DNA from: Oscillospiraceae bacterium
Lineage (GTDB): Bacteria > Bacillota_A > Clostridia > Oscillospirales > WRJC01
NCBI GenBank assembly: GCA_009782405.1
Contig: WRJC01000024.1
Coordinates: 1 to 45,953 of the forward strand
Direction: 5' to 3'
Length of the DNA: 45,953 nt
Notes under the pieces: model-generated
Told to the model about the DNA's origin: nothing
Database searches by the model: none
The model's input: only the letters and a program-made list of their open reading frames with translations
Position numbers and translations under genes: made by a program
Part shown: in pieces, positions 1 to 7,477 of the stretch
How the letters are laid out: every line of letters starts with the position of its first letter
How positions within the stretch are numbered: position 1 is the first letter of the stretch

Positions 1-66
1 GAGCTACGGTCTGATGCGTCAACCGCAGGTGTTCGAGTTTCCACTCTGCCTCAATATCGTAGATAG
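1..66 (+). CDS. Possible C-terminal end of a transposon-encoded ORF (partial)
   Basis: An open frame enters the window at base 1, reads ELRSDASTAGVRVSTLPQYR and one further Arg, and stops at TAG (64-66). It sits just before the IS200/IS605-like right end on the same strand, where tnpB genes normally terminate. I infer it may be the tail of tnpB or of an ORF within the element. No catalytic motif is visible, so this is only positional evidence. Confidence 0.25.
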   Translation, partial: ELRSDASTAGVRVSTLPQYRR

Positions 67-164
67 GATTTCGCCTATCTTAGTCTGGTGAACTTAGGCT
101 ACGGATTTGAACCCGAAGCCCCCCGCCTCAAATGACATTAGCCATTAGGCGCTGGGTAGTTCAC
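1..164 (+). mobile_element. Right end of an IS200/IS605-like element (partial)
   Basis: The stretch ending near 164 has the form GAAGCCCCCCGCCT - loop - AGGCGCTGGG - TAGTTCAC, an imperfect subterminal hairpin followed by a short conserved tail. This resembles the right end of IS200/IS605-family elements and has the same plan as the end at 19051-19085 in this window. The body of the element would lie to the left, outside the window. The junction at about 164/165 is supported by the neighbouring sequence: from 165 onwards the minus strand reads as a GrpB-like protein that stops matching exactly at this point. The element therefore seems to have inserted into that gene. The family assignment rests on shape, not on a transposase I can read. 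Confidence 0.5.
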
Positions 165-317
165 TCCCTTGATAGCCGTGCTGCCACTATGCTGTATATC
201 CTTTGCCGCTGAACCGAAAACATTCCAAAGCTGTTCAATCGTTTTAGCGGCGATTATTTCCCATTCTGGGTCATGGTCGGCGAGTTCGACTACACCGCAC
301 TTCAATCCTAAAACCAT
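165..317 (-). pseudogene. GrpB-family N-terminal fragment, cut by the IS-like element
   Basis: Starting at an ATG at 317, the minus strand encodes about 51 residues, including VELADHDPEWE and DIQHSGSTAIKG. These match the N-terminal part of GrpB/UPF0157 proteins, which have a nucleotidyltransferase-like fold and carry an HDPxW motif and an H-x-GSTA-x-xG motif. The similarity ends at 165, exactly where the IS-like right end begins, so roughly two thirds of the gene is missing from this side. Its start codon overlaps the stop of the GNAT stub just upstream, suggesting it was once translated in the minus-strand operon. Function is presumably lost. Confidence 0.6.
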
Positions 318-430
318 ATATATACCCTTTTTGCAAAGAATATGCCGTCGCCCATAAAATCATCGGGAGAGCAGTTGTAATCCAATGCAAGCTGACTGCG
401 AACGCAGTCTATCATTTGATTTTTGTCCAT
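308..430 (-). pseudogene. N-terminal stub of a GNAT-type acetyltransferase
   Basis: A 40-codon frame starts at ATG 430, overlapping the stop of the upstream NUDIX gene (TGATG), and ends at TAG 308. The sequence MDKNQMIDCVRSQLALDYNC followed by SPDDF resembles the first 25-30 residues of a Clostridial GNAT family. The rest of that domain is absent and the frame runs straight into a GrpB-like start. I read it as a truncated gene left by a deletion. The assignment rests on a short match and is moderate. Confidence 0.45.
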
Positions 431-936
431 CATAAATTACCTCTTGCAAGGCTCTCTTTCTTTTGAATTGCTAACGGAAAAATTTCGCGTGAATAATGAG
501 GGTATGTTAGATTAGATGGCGGTGAATCGAACAGGCATATTTTTTCCATTTCGCTTTCACTGGGTATGTCGGTAAAAGTGCGAACATTCGCTAAAAATGC
601 TTGCCCCTGTCCCGCTATATAAACGCCGTTTATTGTTCCACCAGCCCAATAATCGCATAACGGCTCAATGTCAAAATCGATTGCGCCCGATTCTTCAAAT
701 AATTCTCTCTTTGCGGCTTCCAGAGGCGTTTCCCTGTTTTCGATATGTCCGCCCTGCGTTTCCCATGTCGTCCTTTTTTTATGCTTGGAAAAAATCCATT
801 TACCATTGTGGAACGAAATAATATCCGCCCAAATGTAATCGACAAGCGTACCGAACGGATATGTTTTGCACTCCATTGGAATACTGCCCAAATCGCCTAA
901 TTCAATGAGAATATTTGTGTAACGCCTGTTTTCCAT
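430..936 (-). CDS. NUDIX hydrolase
   Basis: A 168-residue protein with a complete NUDIX box at about residues 63-86: G-HIENR-E-TPLEAAK-REL-FEESGA, fitting Gx5Ex7REUxEExGU. NUDIX enzymes cleave nucleoside diphosphates linked to another moiety, using a divalent metal held by the box glutamates; the substrate cannot be told from sequence. The N-terminal segment (DIISFHNGKWIFSKHKKRTT) is the usual strand pair before the box. The start at 936 is preceded by GGAGG. The protein is clearly related to the NUDIX half of the next gene upstream (both have an ETPLEAAKREL box), so the two probably arose by duplication. It is co-oriented with the fusion gene with a 48-bp gap. Confidence 0.85.
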   Translation of the reverse strand: MENRRYTNILIELGDLGSIPMECKTYPFGTLVDYIWADIISFHNGKWIFSKHKKRTTWETQGGHIENRETPLEAAKRELFEESGAIDFDIEPLCDYWAGGTINGVYIAGQGQAFLANVRTFTDIPSESEMEKICLFDSPPSNLTYPHYSREIFPLAIQKKESLARGNL

Positions 937-984
937 ATCGTAACCTCCGCATAATATATTTTCGTGCGTTGCAAAAAAACAATG

Positions 985-2022
985 CTATTTTGAGTTATAA
1001 CAGATTCTAAGCCATGTTTGCATCTTCTCAAACAATACAGGCAATATCTTTGGGAAGCGCATTTTATCGGGGATAGTATCAAACAATTTTATTTCTGCCA
1101 TTTCAAAGTCTGGAATATCGCCAAGCTCATGTATTTGAGCGAAAAATACTTGGGCGTTTGCGTACCATGTTAAATTATTTGTAGATACAGGCGCCGTAAA
1201 ATCGAATACAGGCTCTATATCATATTTAACTGCGCCTGTTTCTTCATAGAGTTCACGTTTCGCAGCTTCAAGCGGGGTTTCGCCGGATTTTATATTCCCT
1301 CCCGCTGTTTCATAACAATCGCTCCCATGTGCGCGGCTATACAGCCACTTATCTTGATAGCGGGCGAAAACAACGCTGAATCGGTAGGCTTTCAACGCAC
1401 CGATTTTATATATCCGAACCTCACATTTATCATAATCCGGCTCATTTGACTTAAATAGATTTATTTTTTCCATGCCGATACAGCCGTCATCGTTGAAATC
1501 CATCTTAACGACCCACGGCAGAATATCGACCATCGCCATGAAATCCTCAAAGCCGTATGTACAGTCATAATAATTTATTATCGTTGATAATGCCGTACCG
1601 TGTGTTCCGACAGCTATAGTTTTATTTTTATAACGGGCCAAAACGTCATTTAAAGCGGCGATATTACGTTCTTGAACTTCGGCAAGACATTCGCCTTCAG
1701 ACATAGTATACGAAAAGTCTGTCCATTGTTGCTCTAAAAATGAGTAATGAGCCGGATTATTCCTTCCCATATTACTACTGCTTTTTTGCTCTCGAAAATT
1801 TTCGATAATCTCTATTTCAAATCCATTTTTTTCCACGAAGTCAGCAACCGTATCAACAGCGCGTTTGAATGGACTTGAAACAACAATATCAATGTTTTTG
1901 TCTTGTAAAAATTCCGTGACTAATTTACGGTCGGCAAGACCTTTTTCGGTGAGCGGTCTGATTCGCCCGTTACGAACGGAATTGTCCGCTTGCGCGTGGC
2001 GTATAAAATAAACTGTTGTCAT
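985..2022 (-). CDS. Histidine phosphatase fused to a NUDIX hydrolase
   Basis: A 345-residue two-domain protein. Residues 1-190 form a histidine phosphatase (phosphoglycerate mutase-like) domain: the catalytic RHA motif is at residues 8-10, the second Arg lies in SSPFKRAVDT, and the second His in VGTHGTAL. Residues 200-345 form a NUDIX domain with box GGNIKSGETPLEAAKRELYE followed by ETGA. Mycobacterial MutT1 combines the same two domains in the opposite order (NUDIX first), so this is a permuted arrangement. A coupled role is plausible, with NUDIX cleavage of a nucleotide followed by dephosphorylation, but this is inference. The start at 2022 has GGAGG upstream and a consensus-like promoter at 2074-2102. 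A phosphatase-only paralogue lies at 21704-22300. Confidence 0.85.
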   Translation of the reverse strand: MTTVYFIRHAQADNSVRNGRIRPLTEKGLADRKLVTEFLQDKNIDIVVSSPFKRAVDTVADFVEKNGFEIEIIENFREQKSSSNMGRNNPAHYSFLEQQWTDFSYTMSEGECLAEVQERNIAALNDVLARYKNKTIAVGTHGTALSTIINYYDCTYGFEDFMAMVDILPWVVKMDFNDDGCIGMEKINLFKSNEPDYDKCEVRIYKIGALKAYRFSVVFARYQDKWLYSRAHGSDCYETAGGNIKSGETPLEAAKRELYEETGAVKYDIEPVFDFTAPVSTNNLTWYANAQVFFAQIHELGDIPDFEMAEIKLFDTIPDKMRFPKILPVLFEKMQTWLRICYNSK

Positions 2023-2073
2023 ATCAATATCCTTTCCTCCAGCACCTCATATGACTGCTTTTTCTTTGTCCAT

Positions 2074-2102
2074 ATTATATCAGATAATTGTGATTTTATC
2101 AA
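2074..2102 (-). promoter_or_regulatory. Sigma-A-type promoter
   Basis: On the minus strand, TTGATA (2097-2102), a 17-bp spacer and TATAAT (2074-2079). It lies just downstream of the previous NUDIX gene and drives the phosphatase-NUDIX gene starting at 2022. Confidence 0.65.
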
Positions 2103-2112
2103 GCATTTTATT

Positions 2113-2631
2113 CTATGCCTTTCCATGTTTTTCATTGCTGTTCTCGCACTCCCTGTATACAAAATGCTTCACGCCTTCATCAAGTTCCAGCAGCAACTCC
2201 GCCGCGTTGGCGGGGTATACTTTGATGTTTTTTATTTCGTCCAGCGGAATCCAGCAAAAATATATCGCGTTATCGTCGTTTTCGCTGTATTCTTTACTGA
2301 TAAACCGACCGTTAAGCGGGATTTGCGCCGTGTCTTTCAGCTTTATCAAATGGGAAAGGCTAATCTGATGGCAGGGCTTGTCCCCCCACGAAAAAAAGTT
2401 TTCCTCCACCCATTTCAATTCGGCAACTTCAATATCCGCGCCCATTTCTTCCCTGAACTCGCGGACCAGGGCTTCCGCAGCCGTTTCGCCAAAAGCGATA
2501 TGGCCTCCGGGGAAAGCGTAATCCACGCTGTTGTTCGGCTTTTGCAAGAGAACCTTATCCTCGCGGACGAGAATCCCTGCGGTGCGGTAGCTGAATATGC
2601 AATTGTCTGTACGAACCAAAATATCGCTCAT
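2113..2631 (-). CDS. NUDIX hydrolase
   Basis: A 172-residue protein from ATG 2631. An in-frame TTG at 2646 would add five residues, but the ATG has GGGGG at good spacing. The NUDIX box GGHIAFGETAAEALVREFRE followed by EMGA is complete and matches the MutT-type consensus. The N-terminal part, with RTDNCIFSYRTAGILVREDK, and a C-terminal tail of about 80 residues are typical of Bacillota NUDIX proteins annotated only by fold. Substrate unknown. The gene has the same orientation as the two NUDIX genes downstream, making three NUDIX domains within 2.2 kb, but it is separated from them by its own promoter region. Confidence 0.85.
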   Translation of the reverse strand: MSDILVRTDNCIFSYRTAGILVREDKVLLQKPNNSVDYAFPGGHIAFGETAAEALVREFREEMGADIEVAELKWVEENFFSWGDKPCHQISLSHLIKLKDTAQIPLNGRFISKEYSENDDNAIYFCWIPLDEIKNIKVYPANAAELLLELDEGVKHFVYRECENSNEKHGKA

Positions 2632-2770
2632 CGTTTTATCCCCCAATATATGTCAATGCGTTGTTCCGTTTTATGATGCGTTCGCAGTTATCGTTAATTT
2701 CCATGAAAAACACGCCACCGGGCGAACCAATTTTGAACAATATTATTGAAATAATTATAATCAAACATAA

Positions 2771-2791
2771 AACTCCCCTTTTTTGAAGGGG
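2771..2791 (-). terminator. Intrinsic terminator
   Basis: On the minus strand, CCCCTT - loop - AAGGGG followed by AGTTTTATG. It lies immediately after the end of the Rpn nuclease gene. Confidence 0.65.
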
Positions 2792-2806
2792 AATTTCACG
2801 TTTTCG

Positions 2807-3655
2807 CTATTTATTTTTGTTTATTCTTTTTATGATTTTTTCTATCTGCTTAATGGAAAGACCAGTATTTTTAATAACGATTTCTTTGGAAATTCCATCT
2901 TTCAAAAAATTTTCTGCGATTTTCTCCGCTCGTTCTTCTTCTCTTACTTCCACAAAATCATCTAAATTAAATTCTCTGTTTAACAAATTCACGACATCAC
3001 CCCCATGTTTCTCTAAAAATTCCCGTAATATGTTGCTTTTGACGCAATCCTCGACCGCCTTTTCTAACGCCTCTGTTAGATCAAGCCCGCTGCCGTCTGT
3101 ATATTCGCGCACTTTTGCCACAAATTCAGCGTATTCGCTTAATGTCCTGCTTTGCCCCATTATTTTTTTGTTATGTCCCTTGTTCGCATTGTAAACCGTT
3201 GCCACTAATTCAAGATTGTTTTCCTCGCCTTGTATCTCAAATAAATCCGACAGTTTTACTATCGCTTTTTCGGGATAATTTTCCTTGCCGTTATACAAGA
3301 CATAAAATTCGGGATTAGCTATGCTCATCGGCGTTGCCTTATACATATCTTTTTTATCTATCAATATTTCGTAAAGTTCAGCGATATACAACAGAAATCT
3401 CAAGCCCATATTCGGATTGAGTGAGGCTTGATGCTCCAGAAGCACTATCAGCTTATCTTCGACTGTAAATGATAAATCGTTTCGCAAAGCCCCGAAAAAG
3501 AACGGATTTTGAATCGTATTTATTTTAACCGTATCCGCGTGATAATTCGTCCCTTTGATAGCGTTATATAGCTCGATCGATTTGCTTTCGTTTCCGAACA
3601 GCAGACGAAAGACGCTGTCCTTGTACTCTTTGTTACCATCGGTTTTTTTGCACAT
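2807..3655 (-). CDS. Rpn-family PD-(D/E)XK nuclease
   Basis: A 282-residue protein of the Rpn (recombination-promoting nuclease / 'transposase_31') type. The opening KEYKDSVFRLLFGNESKSIE is typical, and residues 58-77 carry the catalytic core NDLSF...LIVLLEHQAS, in which the Asp of DLSF and the Glu of EHQ would bind metal. E. coli Rpn proteins are DNA endonucleases that promote RecA-independent recombination; they are not true transposases. The C-terminal third is charged and helical (REEERAEKIAENFLKDGISK), as in other family members. The gene stands alone, with its own promoter and terminator. A distant relative lies at 42029-42850. Confidence 0.8.
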   Translation of the reverse strand: MCKKTDGNKEYKDSVFRLLFGNESKSIELYNAIKGTNYHADTVKINTIQNPFFFGALRNDLSFTVEDKLIVLLEHQASLNPNMGLRFLLYIAELYEILIDKKDMYKATPMSIANPEFYVLYNGKENYPEKAIVKLSDLFEIQGEENNLELVATVYNANKGHNKKIMGQSRTLSEYAEFVAKVREYTDGSGLDLTEALEKAVEDCVKSNILREFLEKHGGDVVNLLNREFNLDDFVEVREEERAEKIAENFLKDGISKEIVIKNTGLSIKQIEKIIKRINKNK

Positions 3656-3685
3656 ATTTCAAACTCACTTAAATTATTGTCTATA

Positions 3686-3714
3686 ATTATACCACAAAAA
3701 AATAAATATTTCAA
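3686..3714 (-). promoter_or_regulatory. Sigma-A-type promoter of the Rpn gene
   Basis: On the minus strand, TTGAAA (3709-3714), a 17-bp spacer and TATAAT (3686-3691), about 30 bp before the Rpn start. Confidence 0.6.
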
Positions 3715-3804
3715 CTGAAAATAAAAAATTTTATTCGTTATTGAATGCTATATAATAGCTAAATCCGCAAAGAAAATCTATAATCCGAAAGGGGATGTGT
3801 TTTA

Positions 3805-3930
3805 ATGACGGCTCGTGTGGTATTGGTGGTTTCGACCTGTTTTTTATCCTATCCTTTCGCTGTACACAACCGTTACCTGATTAAGGCGCAATACCCCGTT
3901 TATGGCATCACGGTCAAATGTTTCGTTTAA
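3805..3930 (+). CDS. Small ORF of unknown nature, antisense to the methyltransferase end
   Basis: A 41-codon plus-strand frame (MTARVVLVVSTCFLSYPFAV...) preceded by GAAAGGGG and a TATAAT-like box near 3750. Its 3' two thirds are antisense to the end of the methyltransferase gene. The hydrophobic start could be a remnant of an N-terminus now joined to unrelated DNA. I do not recognise it, and it may not be a gene. Confidence 0.2.
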   Translation: MTARVVLVVSTCFLSYPFAVHNRYLIKAQYPVYGITVKCFV

Positions 3931-4524
3931 TTCGGCGGTATAAGCGCCATATCCCGCATCACCTTTTTGCGGAACACCCTCCATCGACAAATAATACAGT
4001 AACCATTTATCGCGCGTAAAAAAAAGAGGGTTCGGAAATTCCCGAACAGCGGGATTCTTATAAAAGGCCTCTGTGGATTTTTTATATCGCGGAGAATTTT
4101 TGCCTGTTTTTTCATTAGCGTTGTACACAGAAATCACAAGAGGGGCAAGCTTGCCAATTCTCAAACATTCTATTTTGAATTTATCTAAATCGAATCTGTT
4201 TAACGCTTGTGCATTGGCAATTACATCAACTCTGTGGTCGGCAAGCGTAGTGACTTCGGCTGTGCCATCAACGATTTTTACTTTCGGAAATGGCGCAAGC
4301 GTTACGATAAGCTGTTCACGCATATCCGCGTTCGGTTCTACCGCGAATATTTCACAGCCGTATCGGGCGAGAAGCGCCGTAAATATCCCCGTTCCCGCGC
4401 CAATATCGGCGAACACCGCTCCCGGCGGCGCGAGTTTACGGATATAATCCATAGCTTCGTCGGAATACCCCGGACGCGCTTTGACATATGCTTCCGCTCT
4501 ACCCGTAAATGCTTCAATGTTCAT
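3844..4524 (-). CDS. Class I SAM-dependent methyltransferase
   Basis: A 226-residue protein from ATG 4524 (MNIEAFTGRAEAYVKARPGY). A TTG seven codons upstream is a weaker choice. Motif I, VFADIGAGTGIFTALLARYG, binds S-adenosylmethionine. The acidic residue after strand 2 is in IFAVEPNADM, and DVIANAQALNRFD is the motif IV region. It resembles the family of small methyltransferases with the 'FTGRAExYxKxRPxY' opening; the methyl acceptor is unknown. It is the last gene of the minus-strand run that starts with the ABC exporters, about 80 bp after the kinase-like gene, so it may be co-transcribed with them. Confidence 0.8.
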   Translation of the reverse strand: MNIEAFTGRAEAYVKARPGYSDEAMDYIRKLAPPGAVFADIGAGTGIFTALLARYGCEIFAVEPNADMREQLIVTLAPFPKVKIVDGTAEVTTLADHRVDVIANAQALNRFDLDKFKIECLRIGKLAPLVISVYNANEKTGKNSPRYKKSTEAFYKNPAVREFPNPLFFTRDKWLLYYLSMEGVPQKGDAGYGAYTAELNETFDRDAINGVLRLNQVTVVYSERIG

Positions 4525-4605
4525 TTGCCGCTTACCATTCCTCAATTAGTTGATTGCCTGGTATAAAAATCAATGTCGCAGATTTTGACCTCTCCTGTAT
4601 CGAAA

Positions 4606-5580
4606 TTATATAAAGTTTTTGAGATACCAAGACGGAACGGGATTCTGCATATTATCAAACCAACGAAGGACATTGTTTAAACACAGCATACCTTCTTCCG
4701 GGCTGCCGTAAATCCCACTCGAAATATCGCAAAAATCCGCCAATGCCCGGTACGCAAGATAATATGAGAGCATAATAAAAAACTCGTCCGGCGGTTCGCC
4801 GTCAAAATAGCCTTTTATAAACCCATTATAAAATCTGATATTAAGTTCGTTGCCCCAATTCGTTGGGTCAAACTCCCACCACGGATCGCCGTAACCTTTG
4901 TTGTAAGCGTTGAAATCAATAACGCCCACTTGACCGTCAGGCATAATTAACAAATTTACTATGGTATAATCGCCGTGATTAAATGTCTGCGGCCTGTTAT
5001 TGAGCAAATGTTTGTGTTCTTGCAAATAACGCACGATTATATCGCCGCTTTCGGATTTGACAGGGTTAGCGTTATAGAAATCAATTCTGCTTTGTACTTT
5101 ACGATAAAACCATGCTTCCCAAGGTTCAGCATTTTCAGGAGCGGGCAAGGTGTGGATTTTTCGCAGCGTTTCCCCGGCCTTCAATCCCAAAGCGTATCTA
5201 TTCGTTTCTGACATATCCGGCCACGCAACATCAGCGTCCTTCCCGTCAAGCCAGCCTGACAGCGAATAAACACTTTTACCGCCGTCGCACAAACCGAACC
5301 CAAGCGGTTGCGGCGTAAGAACGCCATGATTATGCACAAGTTCCATCATTGCATACTCTGTCTTTTTGCGGTCTTGTTCCGCTATGTCCGATATACGCAA
5401 GAATAATCTCCGACTGTCGGCGGTTTCTATGTAAAACTTTTTATCTCCTGACGCGCCTTTGGTTAAAGATTCGATTTTTACGAATGAGGCATACCCGGGT
5501 ATATCGCGCAGCATCACCCAAATATGCGCATCAGCCAAAGTTTTCGCAATAAAGCCATCTTTTGCGGCAACATACATCAT
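4606..5580 (-). CDS. Aminoglycoside-phosphotransferase-like kinase
   Basis: About 324 residues. I place the start at ATG 5580 because AAGGAAGG lies just upstream; an ATG at 5586 and a longer frame from 5619 are also open. The protein-kinase-like fold of the APH/choline kinase group is shown by the catalytic loop FNHGDYTIVNLLI and the metal-binding VIDFNAYNKGYGDPWWEFD. The N-lobe has YIETADSRRLFLRISDIAE with the Lys-equivalent strand. The family phosphorylates small molecules, including aminoglycosides, macrolides and sugars; the substrate here cannot be inferred. It follows the last exporter gene by 26 bp, so it is likely in the same transcript. Confidence 0.8.
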   Translation of the reverse strand: MMYVAAKDGFIAKTLADAHIWVMLRDIPGYASFVKIESLTKGASGDKKFYIETADSRRLFLRISDIAEQDRKKTEYAMMELVHNHGVLTPQPLGFGLCDGGKSVYSLSGWLDGKDADVAWPDMSETNRYALGLKAGETLRKIHTLPAPENAEPWEAWFYRKVQSRIDFYNANPVKSESGDIIVRYLQEHKHLLNNRPQTFNHGDYTIVNLLIMPDGQVGVIDFNAYNKGYGDPWWEFDPTNWGNELNIRFYNGFIKGYFDGEPPDEFFIMLSYYLAYRALADFCDISSGIYGSPEEGMLCLNNVLRWFDNMQNPVPSWYLKNFI

Positions 5581-5606
5581 ATACATACCTTCCTTGCAGC
5601 AATCAA

Positions 5607-7394
5607 TCATTGATACCATTTCGCCTGCGCCCTATACATTTTCGCATATACGCCATTTTGTGCCATAAGCTCCGCGTGGTTTCCGTCCTCAACAATACGC
5701 CCCTTGTCAAAAACTAAAATCCTGTCGACAATGCTCGTCACGCCCAACCGGTGCGATATCAAAATAGTTGTTTTATCGCCCGTCAGCGACGCGAAATTGC
5801 GGTAAATGTTCGCTTCCGCGATGGGGTCAAGCGCGGCGGTCGGCTCGTCGAGGATATATACCCTCGCCTTTTCGCGGAACAGCGCGCGGGTGATGGCCAC
5901 TTTCTGCCACTCTCCGCCGGACAGGTTTTTGCCTTCGTCCGAGAACATCCCGATGATCTCATCGAGCGCGTTTTCCCGCTCCGAAATCACCCCGTCCGCT
6001 CCCGTCTGTTTCGCAAGGCTTAGGATAGCTTCGTCCTCGCCCGAACGGGTCGGGTCGGAAATGGTTATGTTGTTTCTCAACGTGTCCTGATATTGACAAA
6101 ATGACTGGAATATCACGGACATTGAACGCCGCGCTTTCCACACATTGTCTGTGATCGGTTCGCCGTTTATTTTCGCCTGTCCGCTCCCCGCAGGGTATAA
6201 TCCGCAAAGCAGATTGACAAAAGTGGATTTGCCGCTCCCGTTCGCGCCCACGATGGCTATTTTTTCGCCCTGCCTTATTTTCACGCTCAAATTGTCGAGC
6301 GCAAAAAAATCGGTATCGGGATATGAAAAGCAAACGTCGTCAAACTCGATGGAAACGTCATCGTAGGGCATATCATCGGCGGTTTCCTCTTTTTCTGTTT
6401 CAAGCAGCGTGAAGAAATCCTCCATGTATCTGACATCCGAAAAAATGCTGACGGCATTGATAAGCAGCGTCGTTGTTATGTTTTGCAGCTGCCCCGCCGC
6501 AGAAAAGACCAACATAAACGAGCCCAACCCCTTGCTTGGGTTTTGGTAGATTTCCCAGGCCGTAATTATCAACACGACTAAATAAACGCCGTTGCGCAGT
6601 ATGTCGGCTGCGCCGTTAAAGGCGACGTGCTTGCGGGTGACTTTCTTCTTTTTTTGCATCCAGTCCTTTGAATACCCGCGCCATTTTTCCATCAGAAAAG
6701 GGTGCAAGCCAAAAAATCGGACTTCTTTCATAGAAGCGTGTTGTTGAAGGGTCGCCGCGAGATGTAATGTCAATCTTCCTTCTTTCATCCATTTTGTCCT
6801 GGAACGGTATGTTTCATCTTGCTGAAGGTTGGCCAGTATGACGGCGGGAACGCAGGTAACTATCAAAATCAATACAATCCAAAAGCTGACCGTCCAAAGT
6901 ATCGCCGTCACGCCGACAAACGAAACAATCCCCGCCGCCCAACTGAAAATGAGGGACACGCTCCCTGCGGTCTTTTCCCCGCCGTACTGCTTTACGAAAT
7001 CAACTTTCTCCCTGAATTCGCCTTTGCTCTCGATGTATTTATACGGGACGGTCGAAAGCAGAACCATTATTTTTTCTTTCAGGTATCGCCTTATCCTTGC
7101 GGTGTCCTGCGCCGCTATGTATTTTTCAACAAGGGAAAAAACCGTTTGCGCGATATACAGCAGGGCGAGGATTGCAAATGACATCATCGCCGTGTTGAGT
7201 AAATCGGGCTGACCCCACAACGATTGCACGTTATCCGTAAACGCTTGAAGCCTTAAAGAGATAAGCATCGGAAAAAACGCCGCGCCAAAACCCAAAATGC
7301 TGACGATGAACGAAACGGGGCTTTTGATTTTAACGCTCAACGCGACCGCGCGAAAGAAATATTTTATGTTTATTTTTCGTTTTTCGTTGTCCAT
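5607..7394 (-). CDS. ABC exporter half-transporter (permease-ATPase)
   Basis: 595 residues from ATG 7394 (MDNEKRKINIKYFF), which has GGAGG upstream. The frame is open to 7457, but the extra 21 codons would read through the palindromic repeat and are unlikely to be translated. The N-terminal ~300 residues hold membrane segments of a type I exporter. The ATPase has Walker A VGANGSGKSTF, signature LSGGEWQKVAITRA, Walker B VYILDEPTAALDP and H-loop ISHRLGV. It is the fourth of four consecutive half-transporters. These usually act as heterodimers; the cargo is unknown. Confidence 0.88.
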   Translation of the reverse strand: MDNEKRKINIKYFFRAVALSVKIKSPVSFIVSILGFGAAFFPMLISLRLQAFTDNVQSLWGQPDLLNTAMMSFAILALLYIAQTVFSLVEKYIAAQDTARIRRYLKEKIMVLLSTVPYKYIESKGEFREKVDFVKQYGGEKTAGSVSLIFSWAAGIVSFVGVTAILWTVSFWIVLILIVTCVPAVILANLQQDETYRSRTKWMKEGRLTLHLAATLQQHASMKEVRFFGLHPFLMEKWRGYSKDWMQKKKKVTRKHVAFNGAADILRNGVYLVVLIITAWEIYQNPSKGLGSFMLVFSAAGQLQNITTTLLINAVSIFSDVRYMEDFFTLLETEKEETADDMPYDDVSIEFDDVCFSYPDTDFFALDNLSVKIRQGEKIAIVGANGSGKSTFVNLLCGLYPAGSGQAKINGEPITDNVWKARRSMSVIFQSFCQYQDTLRNNITISDPTRSGEDEAILSLAKQTGADGVISERENALDEIIGMFSDEGKNLSGGEWQKVAITRALFREKARVYILDEPTAALDPIAEANIYRNFASLTGDKTTILISHRLGVTSIVDRILVFDKGRIVEDGNHAELMAQNGVYAKMYRAQAKWYQ

Positions 7395-7422
7395 TCTCCG
7401 TTTCCTCCGCGTATTTTTGATT

Positions 7423-7477
7423 CGATTGGCGTGAGCTGCATATGACGGGTCGGACACCGTTCATATTCGCTACACGT
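7423..7477. repeat. Palindromic repeat element, copy A
   Basis: A 55-bp copy of a repeat also present at 17637-17683 and 18330-18376. It starts CGATTGGCGTGAGCTGC and ends CGCTACACGT. The inner arms CATATGACGG and CCGTTCATAT pair, and they differ from the other copies by compensatory changes; the loop is 8 nt longer. It lies between two ABC genes and overlaps the last codons and stop of the upstream gene, so the element provides that stop codon. Confidence 0.75.

Noticed and set aside
67..164. tRNA gene on the minus strand (GGTTCAAATCC and a pairable GTGAACT/AGTTCAC)
   Set aside because: The T-arm-like part is not adjacent to the acceptor stem, and no anticodon arm or D arm of correct size fits. 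The sequence is better explained as an IS200/IS605-like end.
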